A stretch of 64,000 nucleotides of DNA, taken from the NCBI RefSeq assembly GCF_004296935.1, contig NZ_SCVH01000137.1, forward strand, positions 1 to 64,000. The letters are read 5' to 3'. The notes beneath the pieces were generated by a model. The model searched no databases, was not told the DNA's origin, and saw nothing but the letters and a program-made list of their open reading frames with translations. This document shows positions 32,549 through 41,752 of this stretch, one piece after another. A program made the position numbers and the translations under genes. The stretch comes from Reyranella sp. (GTDB taxonomy: Bacteria; Pseudomonadota; Alphaproteobacteria; Reyranellales; Reyranellaceae). The number at the start of each line of letters is the position of its first letter. Within the stretch, counting starts at the first letter, position 1.

Positions 32549-34656
32549 CCGCGTCTGTTCTCCCGGCAAGCCTGATCGAGAACCCCCGCCTCGATCGCTG
32601 GATAAAATTCCAGGCCGACCGCACCGTGCGCATCGCCACTGGCAAGGTCGAGATGGGCCAGGGCATCGTCACCGCCATCGGCCAGATCGCGGCCGAGGAA
32701 CTTGATGTGCCGCTCGGTCGCGTCGCCGTGCTCTCGGGCGACACGACCCATGGGCCCGACGAGCTCTATACGACGTCGTCGTTGTCGGTCGACGTGTCCG
32801 GCGGCTCGGTGCGGCTGGTCTGCGCCGAGGTGCGGGCCAAGGCCCTCGAACGCGCGGCACTCAGGCTCAACTGCAGTCGTGACGAGCTCACGGTGGTCGA
32901 CGGCAGGTTCCTGCAGAATGGCGCCCCCACCGGCCAGGATTATTGGACGGTTGCGGCCGAGATCGACCTCACGCAAGCCGTGACCGGCACGGCGCCACCC
33001 AAGCCGGTCGCCTCGTACAAGGTGGTCGGCCAAAGCGTGCCGCGCGTCGACCTGCCGGGGAAGATGAGCGGCGCCGCCTTCGTGCACGATGTCCTGCCGG
33101 CCGATGTCCTGCATGCGCGCACGTTGCGCCAACCCAACCGCGGCGCCGTGCTCGCCTCGCTCGACGAAGCGGCGATCCGGCGTGCGGCAAAGGGCGAGCT
33201 GCAGATCGTGCGCGACGCCAATTTCGTGGCCTTTGTCAGTCCGGTCGAGGCCGTGGCCCAGGCCGCCGCCGTCGCGGCGCCGCGGCATGCCAAATGGAAT
33301 GGCGTGCGGCGCATCGAGCCCGAGCAGCAGGAGGCCGCATGGCTAAAGGGCCGGCCCAGCGACGATCGCCACATCGGTGCGCCGCCACCGGCGACGCCAC
33401 CCAGGAACCTCGTACAGGCGACCTTCTCGCGGCCCTACATCTCGCACGGGTCGATGGCGCCGTCCTGCGCGCTGGCTGAGTACCGCGATGGTCACCTCAC
33501 GATCCGCTCGCATGGCCAGGGCATGCATCCGCTGCGCCAGAACCTGGCGGCGGCGCTCGGCCTGCCGATCGAGTCCATCACCTGCCAGCATCTGCACGGC
33601 GCCGGCTGCTATGGCCACAACGGCGCCGACGATGCCGCTCTCGACGCGGCCCTGATCGCGCTGCGGCTTCCCGGCAAGTGCATCCGCCTGCAATGGCGCC
33701 GCGAGGAGGAGTTCGGTTTCGAACCCGTCGGGCCCGCCATGCTGGTGACCTTGCATGTCGATCTCGATGCGCGGGGCCGTCCGGCCGACTGGACGACCGA
33801 GATCTGGAGCCCGACCCATGTCCAGCGGCCGGGCACCGGTACCGGCTTCCTGCTGGCCTCGGAGGCGCTGGCCAATCCGCCGCCCGAAGTGGCGCCGTTC
33901 GATCCGACGGAGCAGCGCGGCGGTGGGGGAACACGCAACGCGGCGCCGATCTACGACGTGCCGGCGCACCGCATCGTCCATCACCTGGTGATGCGTCCGC
34001 CGGTCCGCACCTCGGCGCTGCGCGGCCTCGGCGCGCTGCCCAATGTCTATGCCATCGAATCGCTGATCGACGATCTGGCGGCGCGCTTGGGCGAGGATCC
34101 CGTGGCCTACCGCCTCTCGATCCTGTCCGAGCCGCGCGCCCGGCGACTGGTCGAGGCGGTGGCCGAGCGTGCCGGCTGGGCGTCGCGTGGCACGGGCGGT
34201 GCCGGCAAGGGGCTCGGACTCGGCTTCGCCCGCTACAAGAACCGCGCCGCCTATGCCGCCGTGGTCGCGGCCGTCACCGTCGAGGAGACGGTGCGCGTCG
34301 ATCGTGTCTGGTGCGTGGCCGACGCCGGACTGGTGGTCAACCCGGACGGTGCGCGCAACCAGCTCGAGGGCGGCATCGTCCAGGCGGTGAGCTGGACGCT
34401 CAAGGAACAGGTGCGCTTCGACGGCGAGGGCATCGCCTCGCGCGACTGGGACAGCTACCCGATCCTGCGCTTCAGCGAGATTCCCGAAATGCGGGTCGAG
34501 TTCGTCGAGGCTTCGGGCAATCCGGCGCTCGGCGTCGGCGAATGCACGGTGGGCCCGACCGCGGCGGCGATCGGCAATGCCGTTCATCATGCGCTCGGTG
34601 TCCGCCTCCGCGACATGCCGCTCACGCGCGAACGCATCCTGGCGGCGCTGGCCTGA
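32545..34656 (+). CDS. Molybdopterin-binding aldehyde/isoquinoline-type oxidoreductase large subunit
   Basis: The 703-residue subunit has the two-lobed CO-dehydrogenase/xanthine-oxidase fold. MoCo-contacting segments are GKVEMGQGIVTAIGQIAAEEL near the N-terminus and the catalytic glutamate in GVGECTVGP (E666). Starting directly in the Mo-binding part without an N-terminal aldehyde-oxidase a/b hammerhead is typical of IorB proteins. Together with the upstream 2Fe-2S subunit it hydroxylates an N-heterocycle or aldehyde. No Twin-Arg signal is present at this start. A frame open to 32185 is out-of-frame over the small subunit. Confidence 0.92.
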   Translation: MTASVLPASLIENPRLDRWIKFQADRTVRIATGKVEMGQGIVTAIGQIAAEELDVPLGRVAVLSGDTTHGPDELYTTSSLSVDVSGGSVRLVCAEVRAKALERAALRLNCSRDELTVVDGRFLQNGAPTGQDYWTVAAEIDLTQAVTGTAPPKPVASYKVVGQSVPRVDLPGKMSGAAFVHDVLPADVLHARTLRQPNRGAVLASLDEAAIRRAAKGELQIVRDANFVAFVSPVEAVAQAAAVAAPRHAKWNGVRRIEPEQQEAAWLKGRPSDDRHIGAPPPATPPRNLVQATFSRPYISHGSMAPSCALAEYRDGHLTIRSHGQGMHPLRQNLAAALGLPIESITCQHLHGAGCYGHNGADDAALDAALIALRLPGKCIRLQWRREEEFGFEPVGPAMLVTLHVDLDARGRPADWTTEIWSPTHVQRPGTGTGFLLASEALANPPPEVAPFDPTEQRGGGGTRNAAPIYDVPAHRIVHHLVMRPPVRTSALRGLGALPNVYAIESLIDDLAARLGEDPVAYRLSILSEPRARRLVEAVAERAGWASRGTGGAGKGLGLGFARYKNRAAYAAVVAAVTVEETVRVDRVWCVADAGLVVNPDGARNQLEGGIVQAVSWTLKEQVRFDGEGIASRDWDSYPILRFSEIPEMRVEFVEASGNPALGVGECTVGPTAAAIGNAVHHALGVRLRDMPLTRERILAALA

Positions 34657-34666
34657 AGTCGCACGG

Positions 34667-35380
34667 TCAGGGCTTGTCGTCGATCAGTGCCTCGCGCAGT
34701 CGTGCGGCGGCGGCGCGGCCAAGGATCAGCGGTTCGGCCATTCCTTGCAGCGTGATGCGCGCGCTCGCGCGCGATTGCGTCTCGATGTTGCGCAGGCGGT
34801 CGCGGTTGATGATCAGCGATCGGCCGAGCCGCAGGAAGGGCGGCGACGGCAGCAGGCTCTCGAAATGCGCCAGGGTCCGCCAGATCATCACCTCGGGCTG
34901 ATCGGCGACGTGGACGCGCGTGAAATCGCCGTCGGCGCGCAACGCCACGATCTCGGCCGCCTGGGCGAGCACCGTCCGCTTCGGTGTCTTGAGTTCGATG
35001 ATGCCTGAGCCGGTGGTCGGCGCCGCCTGGGCGAGTTGCCGCTCGACGCGGGCCAGCGATTCGGCCAGGCGTTCCGGCGCGACCGGCTTCAGGAGATAGT
35101 CGACGGCATCCACGGCGAAGGCTTCGACCGCATGCTCGGCATAGGCGGTGACGAACACGACGATCGGCGGCCGCTCCAGCGCGGCGAGCAGGTCGAAGCC
35201 GTCGCTGCCGCCCAGTTCGATGTCGAGAAAGACCAGCTGCGGCTGCGTGCGCTCGATGGCGCTGATGGCCTGCTGGGTGCTGTCGGCCTCGCCCACGATC
35301 TCGACCGTGGGATGGGCGGCGAGCAGGCGCCGCATCGCCGAGCGCGCCAGCGGCTCGTCGTCGACGATCAGGACTCGCAC
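34667..35380 (-). CDS. LytTR-family response regulator
   Basis: The 237-residue regulator has a receiver domain (acidic D7-D8, phospho-acceptor D53 in FLDIELGG, T in VTAYAEH and K in LLKPV) and a C-terminal LytTR DNA-binding domain from about residue 130. That domain includes IVALRADGDFTRVHV, FLRLGRSLIINRDRLRNIE and a conserved end. LytTR proteins bind pairs of direct repeats near promoters. It overlaps the histidine kinase gene by 13 bp, so they form one two-component system. A direct repeat at 36570-36604 is a strong candidate target. Confidence 0.94.
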   Translation of the reverse strand: MRVLIVDDEPLARSAMRRLLAAHPTVEIVGEADSTQQAISAIERTQPQLVFLDIELGGSDGFDLLAALERPPIVVFVTAYAEHAVEAFAVDAVDYLLKPVAPERLAESLARVERQLAQAAPTTGSGIIELKTPKRTVLAQAAEIVALRADGDFTRVHVADQPEVMIWRTLAHFESLLPSPPFLRLGRSLIINRDRLRNIETQSRASARITLQGMAEPLILGRAAAARLREALIDDKP

Positions 35381-36522
35381 GGATCGCCCTCGAGGATGAG
35401 TTTCACCACCACCTTGTTCTCTCCGCCGCCGCGATCGCCGAGCGTGAACTGGTGGCGCCCGGGGTAGTGCAGGGCGAGGCGCCGGCGCACGTTCTCCAGG
35501 CCGATGCCGGAGCGGCGCTGCCGCGTCTTCGGCACATCGTGGAGCGATCCGGTGTTGTCGATCTCGATATGGAGCGCATCGCCCACCAGGCGAATGTCGA
35601 TGCCGACATCCAGTCCGTTCTCGCGCCGGCCGTACTTGACCGCGTTCTCGATCAGCGGCTGCAGCAGGAAGCTCGCGATCCGGCGCGATGCTGCGGCGGG
35701 ATCGATGTGGACCCTCGTCCGGAGGCGGTCGCCGAAGCGCGCCTGCTGCACACGCAGGTAGGCCGAGAGTCCGCCGACCTCGGCCTCGACCGTGACGACG
35801 GTCTGCTTGATGCCGTCGAGTGAGTGCCGAAGATAGGCCGTGAGGTCGCGCAGCATGGCGAGCGCCGCATCGGGATGTTCCGGAATCTCCTCGGCCACGC
35901 CGTTCAACGCATTGAAGAGGAAGTGGGGATCGAGCTGCAGCCGCAGCTCCTCGAGCTCGGCGCGCAGCGCCTCGGCTTCCGCCCGCAGGGCGCGCTTGTG
36001 CTCGGCTTGCTCGGCCACCTCGGCGTGGATCCAGAAATAGCAGAGGCTCCAGCCCGCCAGCATGATGGAGTAGTGCGTCAGCGGGAAGACGAACTCGTCG
36101 AGCGCGGTGCGGCCGGGGATCGACCAGCCGGCAAGATCGCGGACGACGAACACCAGAGCCGAGACGACCGCGCCGCCGCCCACCGACAGGAGCGCGATCC
36201 AGGCGACCGTCCGCGGGGTCAGTGTGTTACCGAAGTGTCGGGAAGCATAAATCCTGCGCATGCCGGTGGAGATCAGCACCAGGCACACCACGATCAGGGT
36301 CGTCCGGCGAAGCGCGACCGGGAAGTCGTGGAAGAGCAGCCGCAGGTTCACCAGGTCGACGATCGCGAACAGACCCCAGCCTACGATCTGCGCCTGCCAG
36401 AACACCGGCACACCGTTCCATCGGGTACGGGCCGCGCCGGCAGTCCTGCTGAAGACGGTTGCGGTCAAGCTGGTGGCTCCGGCGATTTCTGGTTGGGAAT
36501 TGTCCACGGGAGCAAAGGGCAT
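35368..36522 (-). CDS. LytS/YehU-type sensor histidine kinase
   Basis: The 384-residue kinase has four to five membrane helices within residues 40-165 and a short coiled-coil (EQAEHKRALRAEAEALRAEL). A His_kinase domain follows with LQLDPHFLFNALNGV (H200) and an N-box ENAVKYGRR, then a C-terminal ATPase core with GIGLENVRRRLAL. This is the sensor partner of the LytTR regulator (13-bp overlap). No periplasmic sensor domain is evident, so the stimulus is probably sensed in the membrane. It is divergent from the glycanase gene with a 174-bp gap. Confidence 0.93.
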   Translation of the reverse strand: MPFAPVDNSQPEIAGATSLTATVFSRTAGAARTRWNGVPVFWQAQIVGWGLFAIVDLVNLRLLFHDFPVALRRTTLIVVCLVLISTGMRRIYASRHFGNTLTPRTVAWIALLSVGGGAVVSALVFVVRDLAGWSIPGRTALDEFVFPLTHYSIMLAGWSLCYFWIHAEVAEQAEHKRALRAEAEALRAELEELRLQLDPHFLFNALNGVAEEIPEHPDAALAMLRDLTAYLRHSLDGIKQTVVTVEAEVGGLSAYLRVQQARFGDRLRTRVHIDPAAASRRIASFLLQPLIENAVKYGRRENGLDVGIDIRLVGDALHIEIDNTGSLHDVPKTRQRRSGIGLENVRRRLALHYPGRHQFTLGDRGGGENKVVVKLILEGDPCES

Positions 36523-36569
36523 TTGATGGCCACAGGCAAGCGCGCGCCCGCCGCCAGGCCGCGCTTGCC

Positions 36570-36604
36570 GCCGCGTTCACCGATTTTTCTGCCGGGTTCA
36601 CCGA
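36570..36604. promoter_or_regulatory. 14-bp direct repeat, 21-bp period: candidate LytTR binding site
   Basis: GCCGCGTTCACCGA (36570-36583) and GCCGGGTTCACCGA (36591-36604) differ at one base; the identical core GTTCACCGA is 9 bp with a 12-bp gap. Two 9-bp direct repeats about 12 bp apart, on one face of the helix, is the binding pattern described for LytTR regulators such as AgrA. The site is 48 bp from the kinase start and 93 bp from the glycanase start. Repeat seen; binding inferred. Confidence 0.6.
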
Positions 36605-36696
36605 GTGGCGGTGTCCGGGCCGATGCGATCGCCCGGCGGCGGTGACATATCGCGACTGCGGCTGCATGACGCGGCGTTCCTGGGAGGGGCAGCGAG

Positions 36697-39600
36697 ATGG
36701 CGAGCATCGACTACACCGTTGGAGACAACTGGGGATCGGGCTTCGTCGGCAACATGATCGTGCCGGCCGGAGCCCAGGATCTCCACGGCTGGACCGTTGA
36801 GTTCGACGCCTCGTTCACCATCTCCGACATCTGGGGCGCTGAGATCGTGAGCCACGTAGGCGATCACTACGTGGTCCGCAACGTCGCCTGGAACTCGAAT
36901 ATATCGGCGGGTGGGACCGCCACCTTCGGCTTCCAGGCGACGCCCGGTGCCGGCGGCACGGCGGCATCGGGCCTGGTGCTCAATGGCGCGGGCGACCCGC
37001 CGCCGCCCGTGGTGCCGTCTCTTTCGGTCGGCGACGCCTCGGTCGTGGAAGGCAGCGCCGGTACATCGCAGCTCGCCTTCACAGTCACGCTTTCGCAGGC
37101 GGCCGCAGGACCGGTCGCGGTCCACTATTCCACTGCCAACGGCACGGCAACGGCAGGCTCGGACTACGGCGCCCAGTCGGGCACGCTCACCTTCGCGGCG
37201 GGTGAGACGTCCAAGACGATCCTCGTGCCGGTCACCGGCGACAGCGCCGTCGAGGCCAGCGAAACCCTTGCCCTCAACCTGTCGTCACCGAGCGGGGCCA
37301 CCATCTCCGATGGCTCGGCGGTCGGCACCATCAGCAACGACGATGCGGCGCCGCCGCCGCCGCCAACCGGTGGTGCCTCGCTCGACTATGACGTCGGCAG
37401 CAACTGGGGTTCCGGCTTCACGGGTACGATGACGGTCGGCGCCGGTGCCGTCGGCCTCAACGGCTGGACCGTCGAGTTCAATGCCTCGTTCACCATCACC
37501 AACATCTGGAACGCCGAGATCGTGAGCCACGTCGGCGATCACTACGTGGTCCGCAACGCCGGCTGGAACGGCCAGGTGGCCGGCGGCCGGGACGTCTCGT
37601 TCGGCTTCCAGGCGACGCCCGGCAGTGCCGGCACGGCGGCCTCTGGCTTCACGATCAACGGCGTTGCCGTTGGGGAAGATCCCGAGCCGGTGGTGCCGAC
37701 CCTCTCGGTGGCCGATGCAACGGTCACCGAAGGCAACAGCGGCAGCCACGAACTCGCTTTCACCGTCACCCTCTCGGCGGCTGCGGCCGGTCCCGTGACG
37801 GTGGCCTATGCCACCGCCAACGGAACGGCAGCCGCGGGCACGGACTATGCGGCGCTTGCGGGCACACTCAGCTTCGCGGCCGGCGAGACATCGAAGGTGG
37901 TCCGTGTCCAGGTGTCGGGCGACACGGTCGTGGAAGGCAACGAGACGCTCACCCTCAACCTGTCGTCGCCGAGCGGTGCCACCATCGCCGACGGCTCAGC
38001 CCTGGGCACCATCACCAACGACGACGCGGCGCCGCCGCCACCGACGATCAGCATCGGCGACGCGAGCTTTGCCGAAGGCAGCGTCGCGGCACCGGGCCAT
38101 GCCACCTTCACGGTCACCCTGTCGGCGGCCTCCGCCTCGGAAGTGACGGTGAACTTCGCCACGGCGAACGGCACCGCGACCGCCGGCAGCGACTATGCCG
38201 CCCAGACCGGCTCGCTCACCTTTGCGCCCGGGGAGACACAGAAGACGATCACCGTGTCGGCGATCGGCGATGCAGCGGTGGAAGCCAATGAAGGCTTCAG
38301 CATCGTGCTCTCCAATCCGCTGGGCGCCACGCTTGCCGATGGCACGGCGGCTGGCACGATCACCAACGACGATGTGGGCCCGCCGCCGCCGTTGCCAACG
38401 CTCAGCATCTCCGATGCCTCGGTGATCGAGGGCGATCCCGGCACCGGCGGGACGGCGTCGGGCTGGTTCAGCACCTCGGGCAACCAGATCGTCGATGCCG
38501 CGGGCAACTCGGTCCAGATCGCCGGCGTGAACTGGTTCGGCTTCGAAAATTCTGACCTGGCGCCGCATGGCCTCTGGACCCGCAACTACCAGAGTATGAT
38601 GGACCAGATGGTGGACCTCGGGTTCAACACCATCCGCCTGCCGTTCTCCAACGACACGCTCCGCGCCACCGGCACGCCCAACATCAACTACTCGGCAAAC
38701 CCGGATCTGCAAGGTCTCACGGCCATGCAGGTCATGGACAAGATCGTGGCCTATGCCGGCGAGATCGGGCTGAAAATCATCCTCGATCACCATCGCAACG
38801 ACTCGGGCGCAGGCGCCTCGGCCAACGGCCTGTGGTACGACGCCCAGCATAGCGAGGCGCAGTGGATCGCCGACTGGCAGATGCTGGCTGAGCGTTACGC
38901 CGACAATCCCACGGTGATCGGCGCCGACCTGCACAACGAGCCTCATGCCGGCACCTGGGGCGGTGGCGGACCCAACGACTGGGCGGCGGCGGCCGAACGT
39001 GCCGGCAACGCCATCGGCGCGGTCAATCCCAACATGCTGATCTTCGTCGAGGGCGTAGCCTCCTACCAGGGTGAGAACTACTGGTGGGGCGGCAACCTCA
39101 TGGGCGTGCGCGACCGGCCGATCGACCTCGCGGTCGACAACAAGCTGGTCTACTCGGCGCATGATTATCCGAACTCGGTCTGGCCCCAGCCCTGGTTCGA
39201 GGGCGACGACTTCGCCGCCGGCCTGCCGGCCAAGTTCGACCAGATGTGGGGCTACATCTACAAGGAGGGGATCGCGCCGGTGTACATCGGCGAGTTCGGC
39301 ACCAATCTTACCGACCCCAAGGATGCGCCGTGGCTGGAGGCCATCACCTCCTACCTCTCGGGCGATCTTGACAACAACGGCACGCACGACCTGCCGGCCG
39401 GCGATCAGGGTGTGAGCTGGACTTTCTGGTCGTGGAATCCCAACTCCGGTGATACCGGCGGCATCCTGGCCAACGACTGGCAGAGCGTTAACCAGAACAA
39501 GATGGCCTATCTGACGCCGATCCAGTTCGATTTCGGCAACGCTGTGGGGGACGGCGACGGCGAGCCCGGGGCGGCCACCCATGCCGACTTCGTGCTAACG

Positions 39601-41748
39601 CTCTCCGCGCCGGCAACCGGCACCGTCACGGTGAATTTCCATACCGTGGCGGGTGACGCCGGCACGGCGGACTTCATCGGCAGCAGCGGCTCCGTCACCT
39701 TTGCCGCGGGCGAGCAGACCAAGACGATCTCGATCCCGATCGCGGCCGACGATATCGATGAGGCGAACGAGCATTTCACCGTGGTGTTGAGCAACGCATC
39801 GGGCGCCACCCTGTCGCGCGCCACCGGCACCGCCACCATCGTTGACGACGACGCGGCGCCGCCGCCGCCCGCACCGACGCTCGCCATCGGCAACGCCACC
39901 TTCGCTGAAGGCAGCGCTGCCGCACCGGGGCAGGCCACTTTCACGGTAAGCCTGTCGGCCGCTTCGGCCACCGCCGTGACGGTGACCTACGCCACCGCCA
40001 ACGGCACGGCGACGGCCGGAGCTGACTATGTCGCGCAGTCCGGCACGCTCACCTTCGCTCCAGGAGAAATCCAGAAGACCATCCAGGTCGCGGCGATCGG
40101 CGATGCCGTCGTCGAAGCCAACGAAGGTTTTACGGTCGTGCTCACGAACCCGGTCGGCGCCACCCTGGCCGACGGTAGCGGCGCCGGCACCATCACCAAT
40201 GACGACACGACGACGCCACCGCCGGGTCCGACGGGCGACCTCAGCGGTCAGTTCAGCGTGACCGATTCCTGGAGCGGCGGTTTCAACGGCAATGTGACCG
40301 TGCACAACGACGGCGCGAACCTGAGCGGCGGCTGGCAGATCGCGATCGACATGCCGTACCTGATCACCGACATCTGGAACGCGCGGATCATCTCGCACGA
40401 TGCCAACGGCTATGTGATCGGCAATGTGGCGTGGAACGGCCAGCTCGCGCAGGGCGGCGAGGCGAGCTTCGGCTTCGTCGCTTCCGGGCAGCTGAACCCG
40501 TCGGCCGTCCAGGTCCATGCTGTCGTAGAGGACCTGCCGGACTCGGTGCCATCGGTGCCGACCGGCCTCGAAGCCACGACCGTCTCCAGCACTTCGACCA
40601 TGTTGAGCTGGGATGCATCGAGCGTGCCGGGCGGCGGCACGGTCACCGGCTATGCGGTGTTCGAGAACGGTCAGCAGATCGCCACCGTGACCGGCACGCA
40701 CTACACCGTCACCGACCTCACGGCCGATACGGACTACCAGTTTTCCGTGGCGGCGATCGACGCCCTGGGCCTGTCGGCGCAGGCGAGCCCGATCTCCGTG
40801 CACACCACCATTCTCGATCCGCACGGCAGCCTGGAACAGATGTTCTCGCCCTACATCGACATGGCGATGCCGGTCGATGCCGACCTGGTCGGCATCTCAC
40901 AGGCAGGCGGCATCGAAAACTTCACCCTGGCCTTCGTGCTCGCATCCAGCGAGGGCATCGGTTGGCAGGGCGCGGGATCGATCGACGAAGACACGCTCTA
41001 CACGACGTCGGGGGCGACCACGACGATCCTGGAGCAGGTCCAGGCGATCCAGGCGGCCGGCGGCAACATCACCATCTCGTTCGGCGGTGCGGCCGGGACG
41101 GAAGCGGCGCTGGTCGCGCCCAACGCGACCGTCCTGCAGGCCCAGTACCAGTCGGTGATCGACCGCTACAACATCACCTCGATCGACTTCGACATCGAAG
41201 GGGCGGCGGTGCTGGACCAGCCGTCGATCACGATGCGCGACCAGGCCATCGTCGGGCTGCAGGCGGCCAACCCCGATTTGAAAGTGTCGTTCACCCTGCC
41301 GGTGATGCCGTTCGGCCTCGTCGACAGCGGGTTGAACCTGCTGCAGAGCGCGATGAACGACGGCGTGCGGATCGACATGGTCAATATCATGGCAATGGAT
41401 TACGGCCAGGGGCAGGACAACAACGGCCAGATGGGCTTGAGCGCCATCCAGGCCTCCGAGGCGACCCAGCAGCAACTCGCGGCCATGGGCCTCGACGCCA
41501 AGATCGGCATCACGCCGATGATCGGCGTCAACGACATCGTCTCCGAAGTGTTCACCCTGGCCGATGCCCGGGCATTGCTCGACTACGCCGCGAACGATCC
41601 CGACGTGGCGATGCTCTCGATGTGGTCGGTGGCGCGCGACAACGGCAACTCGGCCGGCGCCCACTACACCTCGTCGGACAGCAGCGGCATCGCCCAGAAC
41701 CCGTTCGAATTTTCCGGCATCCTGAACGACTTCGACCATATCGTGTAA
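36697..41748 (+). CDS. Multidomain secreted glycanase (CBM2/Calx-beta/GH5/Fn3/GH18)
   Basis: Domains of this 1683-residue protein are CBM2 (1-98), Calx-beta (106-220), CBM2 (228-327), Calx-beta (333-446 and 449-558), and the start of a Calx-beta (567-585) interrupted by a GH5 cellulase-type catalytic domain (about 586-945, acid/base E748 in HNEP, nucleophile E866 in IGEFGTN). The rest of that Calx-beta (949-1055), another Calx-beta (1059-1170), CBM2 (1181-1275), Fn3 (1282-1370) and a GH18-like domain (1375-1683, catalytic E1501 in IDFDIEG) complete it. In GH18 the first D of DxxDxDxE is Thr. Linkers are proline-rich. There is no signal peptide and no RTX nonapeptide. The acidic hydrophobic tail (NDFDHIV) and the type I secretion genes 5 bp downstream indicate T1SS export. 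A GGGAGGGG ribosome site precedes the ATG. Confidence 0.93.
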   Translation: MASIDYTVGDNWGSGFVGNMIVPAGAQDLHGWTVEFDASFTISDIWGAEIVSHVGDHYVVRNVAWNSNISAGGTATFGFQATPGAGGTAASGLVLNGAGDPPPPVVPSLSVGDASVVEGSAGTSQLAFTVTLSQAAAGPVAVHYSTANGTATAGSDYGAQSGTLTFAAGETSKTILVPVTGDSAVEASETLALNLSSPSGATISDGSAVGTISNDDAAPPPPPTGGASLDYDVGSNWGSGFTGTMTVGAGAVGLNGWTVEFNASFTITNIWNAEIVSHVGDHYVVRNAGWNGQVAGGRDVSFGFQATPGSAGTAASGFTINGVAVGEDPEPVVPTLSVADATVTEGNSGSHELAFTVTLSAAAAGPVTVAYATANGTAAAGTDYAALAGTLSFAAGETSKVVRVQVSGDTVVEGNETLTLNLSSPSGATIADGSALGTITNDDAAPPPPTISIGDASFAEGSVAAPGHATFTVTLSAASASEVTVNFATANGTATAGSDYAAQTGSLTFAPGETQKTITVSAIGDAAVEANEGFSIVLSNPLGATLADGTAAGTITNDDVGPPPPLPTLSISDASVIEGDPGTGGTASGWFSTSGNQIVDAAGNSVQIAGVNWFGFENSDLAPHGLWTRNYQSMMDQMVDLGFNTIRLPFSNDTLRATGTPNINYSANPDLQGLTAMQVMDKIVAYAGEIGLKIILDHHRNDSGAGASANGLWYDAQHSEAQWIADWQMLAERYADNPTVIGADLHNEPHAGTWGGGGPNDWAAAAERAGNAIGAVNPNMLIFVEGVASYQGENYWWGGNLMGVRDRPIDLAVDNKLVYSAHDYPNSVWPQPWFEGDDFAAGLPAKFDQMWGYIYKEGIAPVYIGEFGTNLTDPKDAPWLEAITSYLSGDLDNNGTHDLPAGDQGVSWTFWSWNPNSGDTGGILANDWQSVNQNKMAYLTPIQFDFGNAVGDGDGEPGAATHADFVLTLSAPATGTVTVNFHTVAGDAGTADFIGSSGSVTFAAGEQTKTISIPIAADDIDEANEHFTVVLSNASGATLSRATGTATIVDDDAAPPPPAPTLAIGNATFAEGSAAAPGQATFTVSLSAASATAVTVTYATANGTATAGADYVAQSGTLTFAPGEIQKTIQVAAIGDAVVEANEGFTVVLTNPVGATLADGSGAGTITNDDTTTPPPGPTGDLSGQFSVTDSWSGGFNGNVTVHNDGANLSGGWQIAIDMPYLITDIWNARIISHDANGYVIGNVAWNGQLAQGGEASFGFVASGQLNPSAVQVHAVVEDLPDSVPSVPTGLEATTVSSTSTMLSWDASSVPGGGTVTGYAVFENGQQIATVTGTHYTVTDLTADTDYQFSVAAIDALGLSAQASPISVHTTILDPHGSLEQMFSPYIDMAMPVDADLVGISQAGGIENFTLAFVLASSEGIGWQGAGSIDEDTLYTTSGATTTILEQVQAIQAAGGNITISFGGAAGTEAALVAPNATVLQAQYQSVIDRYNITSIDFDIEGAAVLDQPSITMRDQAIVGLQAANPDLKVSFTLPVMPFGLVDSGLNLLQSAMNDGVRIDMVNIMAMDYGQGQDNNGQMGLSAIQASEATQQQLAAMGLDAKIGITPMIGVNDIVSEVFTLADARALLDYAANDPDVAMLSMWSVARDNGNSAGAHYTSSDSSGIAQNPFEFSGILNDFDHIV

Positions 41749-41752
41749 TCTG

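Noticed and set aside
37000-40200. Periodic repeats suggesting a CRISPR array or satellite
   Set aside because: The repetition is coding: Calx-beta and CBM2 units of about 300 bp with proline linkers, in frame throughout.
36697-41748. RTX nonapeptide repeats in the secreted glycanase
   Set aside because: No GGxGxDxUx repeats were found; the Asp/Gly-rich parts belong to Calx-beta and CBM2 domains.
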